Shown here in pieces: positions 1 through 9,935 of a stretch of 44,535 nt of DNA (position 1 is its first letter; each line of letters begins with the position of its first letter). The notes below the pieces were generated by a model, which made no database searches, was not told where the DNA came from, and was given only the letters and a program-made list of their open reading frames with translations. A program made the translations under genes and the position numbers. The stretch is taken from assembly GCF_014859475.1 (NCBI RefSeq), contig NZ_JACUUE010000002.1:1-44535 (forward strand), written 5' to 3'. This DNA comes from Rhodoferax sp. Its GTDB lineage: Bacteria > Pseudomonadota > Gammaproteobacteria > Burkholderiales > Burkholderiaceae_C.

Positions 1-21
1 GCAAACCCGAAAGGAAACATC

Positions 22-324
22 ATGAAAACCCTACTCATCGCCGCTGCATTGGTCGCCACGTCATTTACCGCCATGGCCGACCACCACGACTCTTTGATTC
101 AGGAAGCGGCTTCCGGGCCCGGAAAAACGCGTGCCGAAGTTATCGCTGAGTTGAATGAGGCCAAGGCTGCTGGCTTGATTTACCTGACCGATTCTGAAAT
201 GCGGCATGCCGAGCGTCTGAGCCGCCAGCAAAGCACCTCCAACCTGACCAGGCACCAGGTTCGGCAGGAAGTGGTCGCGCTACGCCAGCAGGGCCTGCTC
301 GACGTCCAGGGTGATCACCGTTGA
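22..324 (+). CDS. DUF4148 family secreted small protein
   Basis: Small exported protein of the DUF4148 family, abundant in Burkholderiales and of unknown function. Residues 1-19 look like a signal peptide (MKTLL, hydrophobic core, cleavage after AMA before DHHDS), so a mature form of about 81 residues is expected in the periplasm. The mature part has the family stretch KTRAEVIAEL followed by KAAGL at about residues 35-51, and a weaker copy (TRHQVRQEVVALRQQGLL) near the C terminus. The start is supported by the purine-rich ribosome site GAAAGGAAA just upstream. It stands alone, followed by a strong hairpin and then an unrelated sigma factor gene. Family assignment is fairly sure; no role can be given. 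Confidence 0.85.
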   Translation: MKTLLIAAALVATSFTAMADHHDSLIQEAASGPGKTRAEVIAELNEAKAAGLIYLTDSEMRHAERLSRQQSTSNLTRHQVRQEVVALRQQGLLDVQGDHR

Positions 325-347
325 AAACGGGGTGTTCCTTGCGGCGG

Positions 348-376
348 GATCAGGTCTGACGCGTTCAGGCCTGATC
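348..376 (+). terminator. 12-bp stem-loop after the DUF4148 gene
   Basis: The arms GATCAGGTCTGA (348-359) and TCAGGCCTGATC (365-376) pair over 12 positions with one G-U wobble and a 5-base loop. It lies 24 bases after the DUF4148 stop codon and probably ends that transcript or protects its 3' end. There is no clear T tract after it (AATTCCCCC follows), so a classical intrinsic terminator is uncertain. Confidence 0.45.
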
Positions 377-488
377 AATTCCCCCGCGCTGATTCAGCAG
401 GTGTAAGAAGCAGGCGCGTGCCACGACTACTTGTCAAAAATCTGCCATTTACCGATGTCGAATCTTCAAAGCTTCCAAGGTGCTTCCC

Positions 489-1109
489 ATGAATCTCCAG
501 ACCGAATCCATTGCGCTGCCAGCCTCGGCCACGCATCCCGATGCCTCGGGTGCCTCTTGGGTCAGACTGCGGCAACGCCTGTTGCGCCATGCCCGCATGA
601 TGGTGTTTGAGCCTGCGCAGGCTGAAGACCTGGTGCAGGAATCGCTGGTTGCCGTGCTGGAAAAGCCCGAAGCCCATCGCGGCGAGGCCTCGCTCATGAC
701 CTGGGCCGTGGCCATCCTCAAGCATAAAATTGCCGATTGGTATCGATCTCCCCATCAGCGCCGACGCGCCTGGATTGAAAACGACGAAAGTGACGTTGAG
801 ACTGATCCAACCGAAGGTCTTTACGACGAGCAGGGCAGCTACAAGGAGGCTGTGCCGTCGTGGCAGCAGCCCGAAAAGCAGGAGACCCAGCGCCAAATGA
901 TGTCTGTCATGGATGCCTGTCTGAAGCGCCTGCCAAACCAGACGGGGCGGGTCTTCATGATGCGCGAGTGGCTGGGTTTCGAGACATCAGAAATTTGTGA
1001 GCGTTTGGGCCTGAGCGCTGAAAACTGCCGCATGATCCTGCATCGGGCGCGTATGGGTCTGCGCCAATGCATGACAAGCCAGGGACACCTTACCGGGAGT
1101 ATTCAATGA
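489..1109 (+). CDS. ECF-type RNA polymerase sigma factor
   Basis: Sigma-70 family protein of about 206 residues, of the extracytoplasmic-function type. Region 2 is visible at about residues 20-90 (helix with EPAQAEDLVQESLVAVLE, then the TWAVAILKHKIADWYR promoter-melting helix). Region 4 is at about residues 140-195 (RLPNQTGRVFMMREW, then the helix-turn-helix ETSEICERLGLSAENCRMIL). ATG at 489 is preferred to the GTG at 480 because AAGGTG (477-482) sits at ribosome-site distance before it. The stop overlaps the start of the next gene in an ATGA, and that gene encodes a zinc anti-sigma factor, the usual partner. What signal it answers cannot be read from the sequence. Confidence 0.88.
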   Translation: MNLQTESIALPASATHPDASGASWVRLRQRLLRHARMMVFEPAQAEDLVQESLVAVLEKPEAHRGEASLMTWAVAILKHKIADWYRSPHQRRRAWIENDESDVETDPTEGLYDEQGSYKEAVPSWQQPEKQETQRQMMSVMDACLKRLPNQTGRVFMMREWLGFETSEICERLGLSAENCRMILHRARMGLRQCMTSQGHLTGSIQ

Positions 1110-1354
1110 CCCTTCTTCATTCTTGTAAAAAAGCCGCCGAACTGCTTTCCCAGTCGCTCGACGAACCCCTCGACATGGTTGACAAGTTGCGTTTGCGCAT
1201 GCACCTGAGCATGTGTGGCGATTGCCGCAACGTGCAGCAACAGCTCAACATGATCCACAAAATGGGGGGTGAACTTGGCACGCTGGACCTCTGCGACGAC
1301 GAGCAAAGCCAAAACCCCAATTTTGGGGGGCAAGTCGGTATGGGCCCTTACTGA
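1106..1354 (+). CDS. Zinc-binding (ZAS/zf-HC2) anti-sigma factor
   Basis: Protein of 82 residues expected to hold the preceding sigma factor inactive. It shows the full zinc anti-sigma signature: Cys7, then 25 residues to His33, then Cys37 and Cys40 (H-x3-C-x2-C in MHLSMCGDC). There is no membrane segment, so it would act in the cytoplasm, and redox or metal release is a plausible trigger as in ZAS family members. The ATG at 1106 overlaps the sigma stop codon (ATGA), suggesting translational coupling and matched amounts. The last 25 residues (DDEQSQNPNFGG and onward) are not part of the domain. Confidence 0.85.
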   Translation: MTLLHSCKKAAELLSQSLDEPLDMVDKLRLRMHLSMCGDCRNVQQQLNMIHKMGGELGTLDLCDDEQSQNPNFGGQVGMGPY

Positions 1355-1385
1355 CGTGCAACCCGACCAGTGGCCCCCAAGCTTG

Positions 1386-2813
1386 ATGGCGCTATGGCCA
1401 GTTGCCCTGATCCTCGCGTCGGGTCGGCAGTTGGCTCGGTGTGCCGCATGGGTGCTGCTCGCGGTCACGATCACGGGTTGCGCCACGCGGCCTTACAACG
1501 CGCCGCTGGATCACGCCGACCCGGCCACTGCCTACACATTTCTCAACCGTCTGCCGCATAACTCGCCAAAGCTCTTTGTGGTTTTGTCGTTTTCCGGTGG
1601 TGGCATGCGCGCTGCGGCCTTCACGCAAGGGGTTCTGGAGAAGCTTGCCAATACGCAGATATGGGTTGATGGTGAATCTCGCAGGCTGCTTGACGAAGTC
1701 GATGTCATCACGGCGGTATCGGGTGGCAGTTTCACGGCAGCCTACTATGGCTTGTTTGGCGATCGGGTGTTCACGGACTTTGCGCAGGAATTTCTGTACC
1801 GGGACATTCAGGGCGAGATGATGACCGAGGTCTTTTCGCCGCTGCAATTGCTGAAAATTTCGGCACCTCATTACAGCCGTACTGACGCGGTGGCAGACTA
1901 CCTTGACCGCAAATTGTTCAAGGGCAAAACCTTCGCCGACCTGGCCAGCGACGGCCAGGCACCCTACATCATCCTCAACGCGGCTGACCTGAACACGGGA
2001 ACCACTTTTTCCTTCACGCAGATACAGTTTGATTACCTGTGTTCCGATCTGGCGAAATTTCCGGTGGCCCGCGCCGTGATGGCCTCGGCGGCGGTGCCCT
2101 TTGTGTTTACGCCGCTGGTGCTGCGCAATCATCCCGGCGATTGCCCGCAACGACACCCCGACTGGGTCACGCAGGCGCTGGCTGAGCGCAACCCGGCAGA
2201 TCGCAGGTTTCACGCCGCCACCGCGCTGGCGAGTTATGGGTCGCCGCAGCAAGTTCCCTATGTCCAGCTCGTTGACGGCGGCATCGTTGACAACCTCGGC
2301 GTGCGTGGCAGCATCATGAGCGAGGTCAACCACCACGGTCGTGTGATCGAAATGGCAGGTGCTTTTTCGCATCAGGCGATGGCACAGGTCGAACATGTGC
2401 TGGTGATCGCATCCAACACCCAGGCCTTGTCGGGTCGCGACTGGTTGCGCTCGGAGGAGGGGCCGGGTTTGGTGGAGACGGCAGAGGCGCTCGCCGACGC
2501 CACCAACAACCTGCTCAATGCCGAGACGACCTTGCTGGCCCAGCAAAATTTTGACATGTGGGCTCACTTCATCAATCTGGGCCGATGCCCGACCTGCCCC
2601 AACGTCAGTATCGATTTTTCCGTGCTCAGCTTTGACAAGCTGGCCGATGCACAAGAGCGCCAGCGCTTCAGCACCATGCCAACAACATTTCGTCTCGACC
2701 GCGAAACCGTCGATGCCCTGCGAATCCTGCCCGCCAGAATGCTGGATGAGTCGCCAGAGTTTGATGCTTTTCTTCGGCGATTGAATCCGCAAAGCCACAA
2801 TTTGGACCAATAA
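1386..2813 (+). CDS. Patatin-like phospholipase family lipoprotein
   Basis: Predicted lipid acyl hydrolase of about 475 residues, anchored as a lipoprotein. The N terminus is hydrophobic (AAWVLLAVTITGC) and ends in a lipobox-like ITGC, so Cys would be lipidated. The patatin core follows: oxyanion-hole motif SGGGMRAAAF, nucleophile region AVSGGSF (the Ser-Asp hydrolase serine, with Ala replacing the first Gly of GxSxG), and the DGG motif in LVDGGIVDNLG bearing the catalytic Asp. The start is uncertain: ATG 1386 is taken, but GTG 1356, just after the anti-sigma stop, is also possible. The gene follows the sigma/anti-sigma pair closely and may belong to its regulon or operon. The substrate is unknown. 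Confidence 0.8.
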   Translation: MALWPVALILASGRQLARCAAWVLLAVTITGCATRPYNAPLDHADPATAYTFLNRLPHNSPKLFVVLSFSGGGMRAAAFTQGVLEKLANTQIWVDGESRRLLDEVDVITAVSGGSFTAAYYGLFGDRVFTDFAQEFLYRDIQGEMMTEVFSPLQLLKISAPHYSRTDAVADYLDRKLFKGKTFADLASDGQAPYIILNAADLNTGTTFSFTQIQFDYLCSDLAKFPVARAVMASAAVPFVFTPLVLRNHPGDCPQRHPDWVTQALAERNPADRRFHAATALASYGSPQQVPYVQLVDGGIVDNLGVRGSIMSEVNHHGRVIEMAGAFSHQAMAQVEHVLVIASNTQALSGRDWLRSEEGPGLVETAEALADATNNLLNAETTLLAQQNFDMWAHFINLGRCPTCPNVSIDFSVLSFDKLADAQERQRFSTMPTTFRLDRETVDALRILPARMLDESPEFDAFLRRLNPQSHNLDQ

Positions 2814-2863
2814 TCTGCGCGTTGCAGGTCAGGGCTTTTACTGCTTTCATTTTTTTGCGGTCA

Positions 2864-3100
2864 TCAGCCCTCGATGTCCTGTTTCATTTTCTCGAAGCTT
2901 GCGCTGTCGATCTCGCCACGCGCGTAACGTTTCTTCAAGACATCAAGCGGCGCTTCAGGCGGGCAGGTTTGCCCTTGTCCAGGACGCCCGATCAACCACC
3001 GAGCGACCAACACGATGCCGGCAATAACCACTACCCAGAAAAGAAGCCATAGCAGCCACATGCCGCCCATCATTCCACTGCCTTGCATGCTGTTCATCAT
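2864..3100 (-). CDS. SHOCT-domain small membrane protein
   Basis: Protein of 78 residues with a Met/Gly-rich N terminus (MMNSMQGSGMMGGMW), one strong membrane helix at about residues 14-38 (WLLWLLFWVVVIAGIVLVA), and a C-terminal SHOCT motif at about residues 51-77 (LDVLKKRYARGEIDSASFEK). SHOCT is a short oligomerisation-type motif common at C termini of small membrane proteins; its function is not established. It is the last gene on the same strand as merF-merA, 81 bases after merA, so it may be cotranscribed. Such proteins often sit beside metal-resistance genes, but a role in mercury handling is only a guess. Confidence 0.75.
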   Translation of the reverse strand: MMNSMQGSGMMGGMWLLWLLFWVVVIAGIVLVARWLIGRPGQGQTCPPEAPLDVLKKRYARGEIDSASFEKMKQDIEG

Positions 3101-3181
3101 GGTTGTATCTCCTGTTGACGAATTGGCCTGTGCGGTAGGCCATTGCCAGATCGAAGGGTGCAGCCGCCTCTGCGCCCCGGG

Positions 3182-5474
<2,293 letters not shown>

Positions 5475-5491
5475 CAGCGTCAGCGCCTTCT

Positions 5492-6334
5492 TTACCCTGC
5501 CGCTCCCGTGACGTAGGCCTGCGTCAGCACACTTCGCGGTGCATCGAACAGCTCGATGCATTGGCCAAATTCAACCAACTTGCCGACGCGCTCGGTCATC
5601 CAGAAAAAAGCGGCGTAGTTGGCGATGCGCCGGGCTTGCGCCAGATTGTGGGTCACGATGACGACCGTCAGGCGGCCGCGCAAGCGCCCGATCAGTTCTT
5701 CGACCACCCTTGAGGAGATCGGGTCGAGCGCACTGCAGGGCTCGTCCATCAGCAACACTTCGGGCTCCAGCACCAGCGCGCGGGCAATGCACAGGCGCTG
5801 CTGCTGTCCACCCGAGAGCGCCAGTGCCGGACTGTCCAGGCGGTCGCTGACTTCGGCCCACAGCCCGACTTCTTTCAACACGGCTTCGATCTTGTTGGCC
5901 AGCAGGGCGCGGTTGCGAGTGCCATGCTCGCGCAAGGGCAGCTCCAGATTGCGCCGGATTGACAGCGGAAACGGGTTGGGTTTCTGAAAAATCATGCCCA
6001 CGCGTCGGCGCAAAGCCAGCAGGTCGGTCTGCGGGTGCAGCACGTCCAGGCCAGCGATGTCCACTTTGCCCTTGACGGTTGCGCCCGGTATCAGGTCGGT
6101 CAGACGGTTCAGGGCCGACAGAAAACTGGTCTTGCCGCAGCCGGATGGGCCGATCAAGGCCGTGATACAGCCTTTATAAATGTCCAGCGACACGCCCTCG
6201 AGCACGGTGTTGCCGCCATAGCCCACTGTGAGATTGGCGATGCGAACATGCGGCACCGGCTCGCAGCATGGCGGGCCCGATTTGACATCGCCGAGCGTGT
6301 ACGGAATACAGGAGGTGGAGATTTTTGAGGTCAT
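5492..6334 (-). CDS. pstB: Phosphate-type ABC transporter ATPase PstB
   Basis: ATP-hydrolysing subunit of a Pst importer. It has a Walker A motif GPSGCGKT, Q-loop in MIFQKPNPFPLS, signature LSGGQQQR, Walker B VLLMDEP and the H-loop in VIVTHNL; the QKPNPFP stretch is typical of PstB. At 280 residues it is slightly longer than the usual ~257 because of an N-terminal extension with two Cys residues (SGPPCCEP). Its start overlaps the pstA stop by 4 bases (ATGA). It is the last gene of the chain running from mtnP through arsS, arsM and pstSCA, which suggests the importer serves arsenic/phosphate metabolism. No phoU follows. Confidence 0.92.
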   Translation of the reverse strand: MTSKISTSCIPYTLGDVKSGPPCCEPVPHVRIANLTVGYGGNTVLEGVSLDIYKGCITALIGPSGCGKTSFLSALNRLTDLIPGATVKGKVDIAGLDVLHPQTDLLALRRRVGMIFQKPNPFPLSIRRNLELPLREHGTRNRALLANKIEAVLKEVGLWAEVSDRLDSPALALSGGQQQRLCIARALVLEPEVLLMDEPCSALDPISSRVVEELIGRLRGRLTVVIVTHNLAQARRIANYAAFFWMTERVGKLVEFGQCIELFDAPRSVLTQAYVTGAAG

Positions 6335-7164
6335 GATAGTGTGACTTTTCTGGCCAGCCAGCGATCAGACAACGCCAATGCGCCGGTGTTGACGGCGACG
6401 ATGAGCACGATCAGCACCAGTGCCGAGGCATAGGCCGCCTGGTCGCCACCAGTCACATTCATGCTGAGGTCATAAATGTGGACGGCCAGCGCCCGCCCCG
6501 AGTCCAGCAGCGATGTCGGCATGCGGTCCACATAGCCGCTGGTGAAAATCAGCGCTGCCGTTTCGGCCGTGGCGCGGCCGACGCCAAGCATGAGGCCAGC
6601 GACGATGGTCGGCGCGGCCGTGGGCAGCAGCACGTGCCACAACACACTGGCCCGCGACATGCCCAGCGCCGCGGCGTTGCGGCGCCAGTCATCGGACACC
6701 GCGGAGAGACCGGCTTCGCTGGTGCGGATGAAGATCGGCAAAATCATGCAGGCCAGCGTCAAGCCACCTGAAACAATGGAAAAGCCAAGCCCAAGATAAA
6801 CGCTGAAAAACGCGTTGCCAAACAAGCCGAAAACGATCGAGGGCACACCGGCAAGCACGTCCAGACTCAGGCGCACAGACTCGCCCATGGTGCTATCGCG
6901 CCGGGTGTATTCGGTTAGCCACACGGCGCTCAAAAGCCCAAGGGGAACAGCGGCCACGAGCGCGACCGTCAGGATCAACAAGGTGGAGACGAGGATGGCG
7001 GCAATGCCGCCGGAGCGGCCCGAGTCGGCAGTGTCAGACAACAGAAACGACCAGGACAGGTGCGGCGCCCCCTGCCATATCAAGTCAGTCAGCAGCCACA
7101 GAAACAGCCCGGCAATGATGCCGGCACCCAGCCAGACCGTGGCGGTGAAGACGCGCTCAGACAT
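6331..7164 (-). CDS. pstA: Phosphate-type ABC transporter permease PstA
   Basis: Inner-membrane permease with about six helices, of the binding-protein-dependent type. The cytoplasmic EAA-type loop contacting PstB is seen in DDWRRNAAALGMSRASVLWH. Helices are evident at about residues 15-37, 60-85, 110-130 and near the C terminus (ALVLIVLIVAVNTGALAL). ATG at 7164 (MSERVFTATVW) is chosen; it overlaps the pstC stop by 8 bases. The alternative ATG at 7185 would add seven residues. It pairs with PstC to form the channel. The overlaps on both sides imply tight translational coupling. Confidence 0.9.
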   Translation of the reverse strand: MSERVFTATVWLGAGIIAGLFLWLLTDLIWQGAPHLSWSFLLSDTADSGRSGGIAAILVSTLLILTVALVAAVPLGLLSAVWLTEYTRRDSTMGESVRLSLDVLAGVPSIVFGLFGNAFFSVYLGLGFSIVSGGLTLACMILPIFIRTSEAGLSAVSDDWRRNAAALGMSRASVLWHVLLPTAAPTIVAGLMLGVGRATAETAALIFTSGYVDRMPTSLLDSGRALAVHIYDLSMNVTGGDQAAYASALVLIVLIVAVNTGALALSDRWLARKVTLS

Positions 7165-8035
7165 GCTGGCCGCCACGGTTCGCACGAATTGCCAGCCATG
7201 CCAGCAGCATCACCACCAGCGTGAGTAACAGCCCGGAAGCAAACAGCCCGGCCCGGTGCGCGCCGGTGGCGTAAGCCATTTCCAGCGCGATGTTGGCCGT
7301 GAGCACGCGAACCGGGTCAAACAGCCCACCCGGGTATTGCACCACGTTGCCCGCGACCATCAGTACGGCCATGGTTTCGCCGAGTGCGCGCGCGCTGGCC
7401 AGAAGCGCCCCGTTGATGATGCCGCCACGGGCGGCCGGCAACATCACCCGCAAAATCGTGCCCGGTCGGGTTAGCCCCAATGCGGCCGCGCCATGCAGCA
7501 GGCTCTTGGGCACTGCGGCAAGTGCCGACGCACTGGTCAGGGCCACAGTCGGCAGAATCATCAGGGTCAGAATCAAAATGGCCGCCAGCAGACTGGCACC
7601 GGGCGGTTGCCAGCGCGCGATCAGCGGCACCAGCACCGTCAGACCCCACAGCCCGAACACCACCGACGGAATGCCCGCCAGCAGCGCAACGATCATGCGG
7701 TAGAGGCGGGCGAGCGCGGGCGGCGCCAAAAAATGCAGAAAAATCGCGCTGATGATGCCAAGCGGCCCCGCCAGCAGCAGCGCGCCCATGGCCGCAGCCA
7801 GCGATGCTGCCACCATGGGCAGCATGCCAAACTGGCCTTCCAGCGGATACCAGCCAGCATCAAGGAAAAAACCCATGAACGCGTGGCTGCTCAGCAGCGG
7901 TGCCGATTCGCGTAGCAAAAAGACCAGCACCAGCAGCAGGATCAGGCCGGCCGCTGCAGCGGCAACACCCAGAGCAGGGGCCAGCCAGCGATCAGTGGTC
8001 CAGCGGGACAAAGTATTGGCCCTCAACCAAGTCAT
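7157..8035 (-). CDS. pstC: Phosphate-type ABC transporter permease PstC
   Basis: Second channel subunit of the Pst importer, about 292 residues with roughly six membrane helices, the first being APALGVAAAAAGLILLLVLV. The EAA-type loop is in SLLHGAAALGLTRPGTILR, and the segment ALLAGIPSVVFGLWG is characteristic of PstC/PstA. The start is ambiguous: the best ATG (8035, MTWLRANTL) lies inside pstS and gives a 44-base overlap. The next ATG upstream is 8062, and a TTG at 8011 would shorten the overlap. Coding density through the overlap cannot settle it by eye. Confidence 0.88.
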   Translation of the reverse strand: MTWLRANTLSRWTTDRWLAPALGVAAAAAGLILLLVLVFLLRESAPLLSSHAFMGFFLDAGWYPLEGQFGMLPMVAASLAAAMGALLLAGPLGIISAIFLHFLAPPALARLYRMIVALLAGIPSVVFGLWGLTVLVPLIARWQPPGASLLAAILILTLMILPTVALTSASALAAVPKSLLHGAAALGLTRPGTILRVMLPAARGGIINGALLASARALGETMAVLMVAGNVVQYPGGLFDPVRVLTANIALEMAYATGAHRAGLFASGLLLTLVVMLLAWLAIRANRGGQHV

Positions 8036-8813
8036 TGATATCGGCAGACGTGGCGAAGTCAATAAAGCGTTTGCTCAGTCCGGTGGGCACGCCGCGGGTC
8101 ACCAGATTGAGCGGGCGCGCCAGCGGGAATTTGCCGTTTTTCACGTTGGCCACCGTGGCGGCAACGCCGCGCAAGGCAATCAGCTTGATCGGGGTGCCAT
8201 GTTGCTCTTCGTACTCGGCGGTGCCGATGGACACATAGCCGATGGCGCCGGGGTTGGCTGCCACGCTTTTGATGCCTTGCTGGTTGTCGCCAATCACCAC
8301 TTGCGGCCTGATCTGGCTGTTTTTCAGCCCGGTGTAGTGCAGGAACAGCTCCAGCGTGGAGCGGCCTTCGGCCTTGTTCACCACGGTGATTGCCAGGTCA
8401 CTGCCGCCAACGTCTTTCCAGTTGGTGATCTGGCCCTGGTAAATCGCCTTGATCTGCGCATCAGAGAGCACGTTGATTACATTGTTTTTGTGCAGGATGA
8501 TGCCCACACCATCCATTGCGATTTTGTGCGGCAGCAGGTCTTTTTCATTGTCCCTGAGGCTGCGCGAGGCCATGCCGATGTCGGCCAGGCCGCTGCGTGC
8601 ATCGGCAACGCCGCGCGACGAGCCGCCAGTTTGCACGTCGATGCGCACGCCGGGGTTCTGTTGCTCAAAACGTTTGGCGACCTCGGCCGCCAGCGGCGCG
8701 ATGGTGCTCGACCCGGTGATGACCAGCCGGTCGGTGGCCGCATGGGAGGTGAGCGCAAACAGCAGCAAAGCCGACGCGCCCGCGATGCGAACGAGGGCTT
8801 GAAGGGTACGCAT
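7992..8813 (-). CDS. pstS: Phosphate-type periplasmic binding protein PstS
   Basis: Substrate-binding protein of the importer, 273 residues. A signal peptide covers residues 1-25 (MRTLQALVRIAG, hydrophobic core, cleavage after SHA). The mature protein begins with the phosphate-binding pattern TGSSTIAPLAAEV and continues with TGGSSRGVADARSGLADIGM, where backbone and Ser/Thr groups would bind the oxyanion. It belongs to the shorter PstS-like group compared with E. coli PstS (~346). The start at 8813 leaves 14 bases after arsM, so it is clearly in the arsenosugar operon. Whether it prefers phosphate or arsenate cannot be judged from sequence. Confidence 0.9.
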   Translation of the reverse strand: MRTLQALVRIAGASALLLFALTSHAATDRLVITGSSTIAPLAAEVAKRFEQQNPGVRIDVQTGGSSRGVADARSGLADIGMASRSLRDNEKDLLPHKIAMDGVGIILHKNNVINVLSDAQIKAIYQGQITNWKDVGGSDLAITVVNKAEGRSTLELFLHYTGLKNSQIRPQVVIGDNQQGIKSVAANPGAIGYVSIGTAEYEEQHGTPIKLIALRGVAATVANVKNGKFPLARPLNLVTRGVPTGLSKRFIDFATSADINDLVEGQYFVPLDH

Positions 8814-8827
8814 GATGTGTCTTTTTT

Positions 8828-9898
8828 TTAGCAGCAAGCCGCCAGTCCGCAGACACCCGAGCTATTTTCAGAACTCGCGCCAAATGGCAGACCGCTGCCG
8901 CAGCCGTCGAAAATGCCGTAATGCGTGTCGAAATTGCCGATGAAACTGAAGTGCGGCGCAAAACGCGTGTCGTGCAGCATGTGCCAGGTGTTGCCGCAGA
9001 CCGCAAACACCTTGCCGGTTTGCATGTCGTGGTGCTTGTCGAGCACAAAACGGTTGGGGTGATCAGTGATGCTGCCTTGGTAAATCACGGCCTGGCCGTA
9101 GTCTTCGCAGGCCGTCTCCAGCGCTGCCAGTTTGAACAGCCGGTAGGTGGCCGAGAAAAAGCGCAGGCGGCCGGTGCGCGCGGCGAGCTTGGGGTCGGTC
9201 ACCTCCAGTGGGCGGTCTTCGAGCAAGCGCGGGTCGGCAAAGCCGTGGCGCCGGGCCAGCTCGATAAAGTCGTTCCAGTAAAGCGCGCCACCGAGGCACT
9301 CGCCATACAAAACCGGGTCGTTGCGCACGGCCGCTGGCACGCGGCGGTCGGCATACACATCCGAGAAATAGAACTCGCCACCCGATTTGAGCAGGCGCTG
9401 CACCCCGGCCAGCACCGCATCTTTGTCAGGCGAGAGGTTGACCACGCAGTTGGACACGATCACGTCGAAGCTGGCGGGCTCCAGCCCCAGCTCATCGAGC
9501 CGCTCGATGTAGCCGTGCAGAAACCTGGTGTTGCTGTAGCCAAACACCTCGCTGTGGTGGGCCTGGTGGGCGCGCGCCACCGCCAGTTGCTCATCGGTCA
9601 TATCCACGCCGACCACTTCACCTGTGGGCCCGACCAGTTGCGCCAGCGCATAAACGTCGCGCCCCGAGCCGCAACCCAGATCGAGCACGCGGCAGCCCTC
9701 GAGCAGCGGCGGACACACCAGGCCGCAGCCGTAGTAGCGCGACAACACCTCGGGGTGCACGCGCGCGAGCAGCGGCTTGAGCCACTCGGGCATGGCGCTG
9801 GCATCGCAGCAGGCACTGGTTTTGAGGTCGGCGGTGCCTTGCAATTCTTGGCCGTAGTAGTTTTGAACGAGGTTATGGGTGCTGGTGTGGGCGTTCAT
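8828..9898 (-). CDS. arsM: Arsenite methyltransferase ArsM (arsenosugar type)
   Basis: SAM-dependent enzyme methylating As(III), here probably to dimethylarsenite as substrate for ArsS. The SAM loop is VLDLGCGSGRDVY. The three arsenic-binding cysteine positions of ArsM are present: the N-terminal pair in TSACCDAS (Cys30/31), Cys in SNCVVNLSPDK, and Cys in LYGECLGGALYW. A C-terminal domain of about 100 residues ends in CGLAACC, a further thiol cluster. It has 356 residues. The start at 9898 is chosen because the N-terminal family sequence begins there; the open frame reaches farther upstream but only over arsS. It lies 37 bases after arsS and 14 before pstS. Confidence 0.93.
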   Translation of the reverse strand: MNAHTSTHNLVQNYYGQELQGTADLKTSACCDASAMPEWLKPLLARVHPEVLSRYYGCGLVCPPLLEGCRVLDLGCGSGRDVYALAQLVGPTGEVVGVDMTDEQLAVARAHQAHHSEVFGYSNTRFLHGYIERLDELGLEPASFDVIVSNCVVNLSPDKDAVLAGVQRLLKSGGEFYFSDVYADRRVPAAVRNDPVLYGECLGGALYWNDFIELARRHGFADPRLLEDRPLEVTDPKLAARTGRLRFFSATYRLFKLAALETACEDYGQAVIYQGSITDHPNRFVLDKHHDMQTGKVFAVCGNTWHMLHDTRFAPHFSFIGNFDTHYGIFDGCGSGLPFGASSENSSGVCGLAACC

Positions 9899-9935
9899 GA
9901 ATGGTCTTTCAGGATTGAAGGGGTACAAAATAAAG

